This document shows positions 14,015 through 15,507 of a stretch of DNA of 15,507 bases, piece by piece. Location: contig DDWD01000024.1 in the NCBI GenBank assembly GCA_002345825.1, forward strand, positions 1 through 15,507. The letters run 5' to 3'. Every line of letters starts with the position of its first letter. Position 1 is the stretch's first letter. Under the pieces are notes generated by a model. It did not search any database, had not been told where the DNA came from, and saw only the letters and a list, made by a program, of their open reading frames with translations. Source of the stretch: Bacteroidales bacterium UBA2295 (GTDB taxonomy: Bacteria > Bacteroidota > Bacteroidia > Bacteroidales > Tenuifilaceae). Both the position numbers and the translations under genes were made by a program.

Positions 14015-15094
14015 ATGTTTCAGTTTCTGGTAAAAAGGTTTTTATACAGCATCCTTGTGGTTTGGGGCGTGGTTACGTTGGTATTTATACTCTTTAATCT
14101 TATCCCCGGCGACCCCGCCCGAATGGTGATGGGACAAAGAACCGACGAGGCCTCGCTAGCTGCTGTTCGCAGTGATTTAGGGCTCGATAAACCTCTTGCT
14201 TACCAGTACTTAAAGTATATCAACGACCTCTCACCCCTATCAATCCATAACCACAACAATTTAAACAGCTACATCTACCTCGATAAGTCGGTATACTCCA
14301 TTGCCACTTCGGTGAAACTCACGCCATCAAGATCCATTGTACTCAAAGCTCCGTACCTACGGCGCTCATTCCAAAGCGGAAAAACGGTAACCGCCATAAT
14401 ATCCGAAACACTTCCCAACACCTTTATACTAGCCTTTACTGCTATGATTTTTGCCACCATTGCAGGAATTACCTTTGGTGTTATTGCAGCAATTAAAAAG
14501 AATACTTGGATTGATAGAACTATGCTTATTTTCTCTGCCTTTGGTATGAGTGTACCATCGTTCTTTGCAGCCATACTTTTTGGTTGGCTTTTTGCTTTTG
14601 TGTTGGGCAATTTTACGGGGTTAAACTTAACCGGTAACCTTTTGGAGGTTGATGATTTGGGCGAAGGAGTAAATCTGCACCTCAAAAACCTAATCCTGCC
14701 GGCGTTTACGCTTGGCATTAGGCCACTGGCCATTGTTACGCAGCTCTCGCGAAACTCCATGCTCGAAACGCTTTCGCAGGATTACATCCGTACAGCCAAA
14801 GCCAAGGGGCTTACCTTTACCAAGGTGATTTGGCGTCACGCCATAAAAAACTCGTTAAACCCAGTGGTATCAGCAATTTCCGGTTGGTTTGCATCATTAA
14901 TGGCGGGTGTGGTTTTTATAGAGTATATCTTTGGATGGAAGGGGCTCGGCTATGTTATTGTTGAAGCATTAAATAGCTACGATGTTCCCTTGGTACTTGG
15001 GTCGGTTATTACCCTTTCAATTGTATTCGTTGTGGTTAACTTCATGGTAGATATTGCATATACACTTCTTGACCCAAGAATACGGCTTTCGTAA
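14015..15094 (+). CDS. DppB/OppB-type ABC transporter permease
   Basis: This is an inner-membrane permease subunit of a peptide/nickel-type ABC importer. The 359-aa protein begins with the family hallmark MFQFLVKRFL followed by TM1 and FNLIPGDPARMVMG (27-40). Helices are predicted at about 9-30, 135-160, 170-198, 225-245, 286-306 and 326-350. The cytoplasmic EAA loop that contacts the ATPase is at 253-283 (LSQDYIRTAKAKGLTFTKVI then RHAIKNSLNP). The protein ends in the usual LLDPRIRLS. The periplasmic stretch between TM1 and TM2 (about 66-134) is some 35 residues longer than usual and lacks the common GDFG..S segment. No ATPase, second permease or binding protein adjoins it; the next gene is tpiA. 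Partners are presumably encoded elsewhere. Family is firm, substrate unknown. Confidence 0.94.
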   Translation: MFQFLVKRFLYSILVVWGVVTLVFILFNLIPGDPARMVMGQRTDEASLAAVRSDLGLDKPLAYQYLKYINDLSPLSIHNHNNLNSYIYLDKSVYSIATSVKLTPSRSIVLKAPYLRRSFQSGKTVTAIISETLPNTFILAFTAMIFATIAGITFGVIAAIKKNTWIDRTMLIFSAFGMSVPSFFAAILFGWLFAFVLGNFTGLNLTGNLLEVDDLGEGVNLHLKNLILPAFTLGIRPLAIVTQLSRNSMLETLSQDYIRTAKAKGLTFTKVIWRHAIKNSLNPVVSAISGWFASLMAGVVFIEYIFGWKGLGYVIVEALNSYDVPLVLGSVITLSIVFVVVNFMVDIAYTLLDPRIRLS

Positions 15095-15118
15095 TTCTAT
15101 GTAAACAGAATTTATTTG

Positions 15119-15126
15119 TATTTTTG
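15119..15126 (+). promoter_or_regulatory. Candidate -7 box for tpiA
   Basis: TATTTTTG matches TAnnTTTG exactly, 52 bp before the tpiA ATG and within the 84-bp gap after the permease stop. No good -33 element is visible. A weak 6-bp hairpin (AATTCT 15093-15098 / AGAATT 15107-15112) precedes it and might weakly end the upstream transcript. Confidence 0.4.
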
Positions 15127-15178
15127 GTAAGATTGAATTTAAGAACCATTTTATTTATCGACATAAAAATTAAAAGAG

Positions 15179-15507
15179 ATGAGAAAACAGATTGTTGCAG
15201 GAAACTGGAAGATGAACACAACCCTTGACGAGGGTTTAATACTAGCCGAAAATGTTAAAAAGCTATCGCAATCGCTACCCAACGATGTGGATCTGATTGT
15301 TGCGCCCCCATTTACTCATATATACGCCGTTGCTAATAAACTGCAGGGCAGTAGTGTTAAAACTAGTAGCCAAAACTGTGCGGCTTGGGAAAAGGGTGCT
15401 TATACGGGCGAAATTTCGGTTGATATGATTGCCTCAACCGGTGCTAGCTACGTAATTATTGGCCACTCCGAGCGTCGCGAGTACTTTGGAGAAAACAGTG
15501 AAATACT
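15179..15507 (+). CDS. tpiA: Triosephosphate isomerase (3' end outside window)
   Basis: This glycolytic enzyme interconverts dihydroxyacetone phosphate and glyceraldehyde 3-phosphate. The first 109 codons are visible, from an ATG preceded by AAAAGAG. Diagnostic motifs are GNWKMN (8-13; substrate-binding Asn9 and catalytic Lys11), APPFTHIY (42-49), SQNCAAWEKGAYTGEIS (64-80) and GHSERRE (95-101; catalytic His96). The catalytic Glu of the second half lies beyond the window end. It is on the same strand as the mazG and permease genes but has its own candidate promoter, so it is likely at least partly independent. Confidence 0.97.
   Translation, partial: MRKQIVAGNWKMNTTLDEGLILAENVKKLSQSLPNDVDLIVAPPFTHIYAVANKLQGSSVKTSSQNCAAWEKGAYTGEISVDMIASTGASYVIIGHSERREYFGENSEI

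Noticed and set aside
14275..14760. A 161-codon open frame on the minus strand
   Set aside because: It is antisense to the ABC permease, which has clear family motifs throughout; treated as a shadow frame.

Overview
The window looks like a chromosomal segment from a Bacteroidota bacterium, most likely Bacteroidales or a related marine or gut lineage. Four things point there: a SusC-type TonB-dependent transporter, lipoproteins with the Bacteroidota surface-export signal (Cys followed by K/E/D residues), two giant periplasmic beta-propeller/Y_Y_Y sensors, and promoter-like TAnnTTTG boxes with few recognisable Shine-Dalgarno sequences. The DNA is AT-rich. Placement below phylum is inference.

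Left part (1-8601, all minus strand): a glycan-utilisation locus (PUL), read right to left. First comes a transmembrane one-component regulator (8601-5692; propellers, Y_Y_Y, one membrane helix, coiled coil, LuxR-type HTH). A 310-bp control region follows, holding a candidate promoter and exact tandem repeats. Next are a surface lipoprotein with a PKD domain (5381-3915), a GH16 laminarinase-like lipoprotein (3860-2742) and a SusC-like outer-membrane transporter (2655 to beyond base 1). A SusD partner would be expected just outside the window. The likely substrate is a beta-1,3-glucan such as laminarin, inferred from the GH16 catalytic motif and the PKD/GH16/SusC combination. A strong intrinsic terminator lies between the PKD gene and the GH16 gene, so expression within the locus is probably graded.

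Middle (8806-12966): a plus-strand SAM hydroxide adenosyltransferase-family (DUF62) protein whose expected catalytic residues look replaced. It converges, with only 15 bp between stops, on a minus-strand sensor histidine kinase that has 14 recognisable propeller-blade motifs. This kinase ends after its ATPase domain, with no receiver or HTH domain and no response regulator beside it.

Right part (13227-15507, plus strand): housekeeping genes. These are mazG (NTP pyrophosphohydrolase), an 8-bp-spaced DppB-type ABC permease, and the start of tpiA (triosephosphate isomerase), which runs off the window.

I see no mobile elements, CRISPR arrays, tRNAs or rRNAs.
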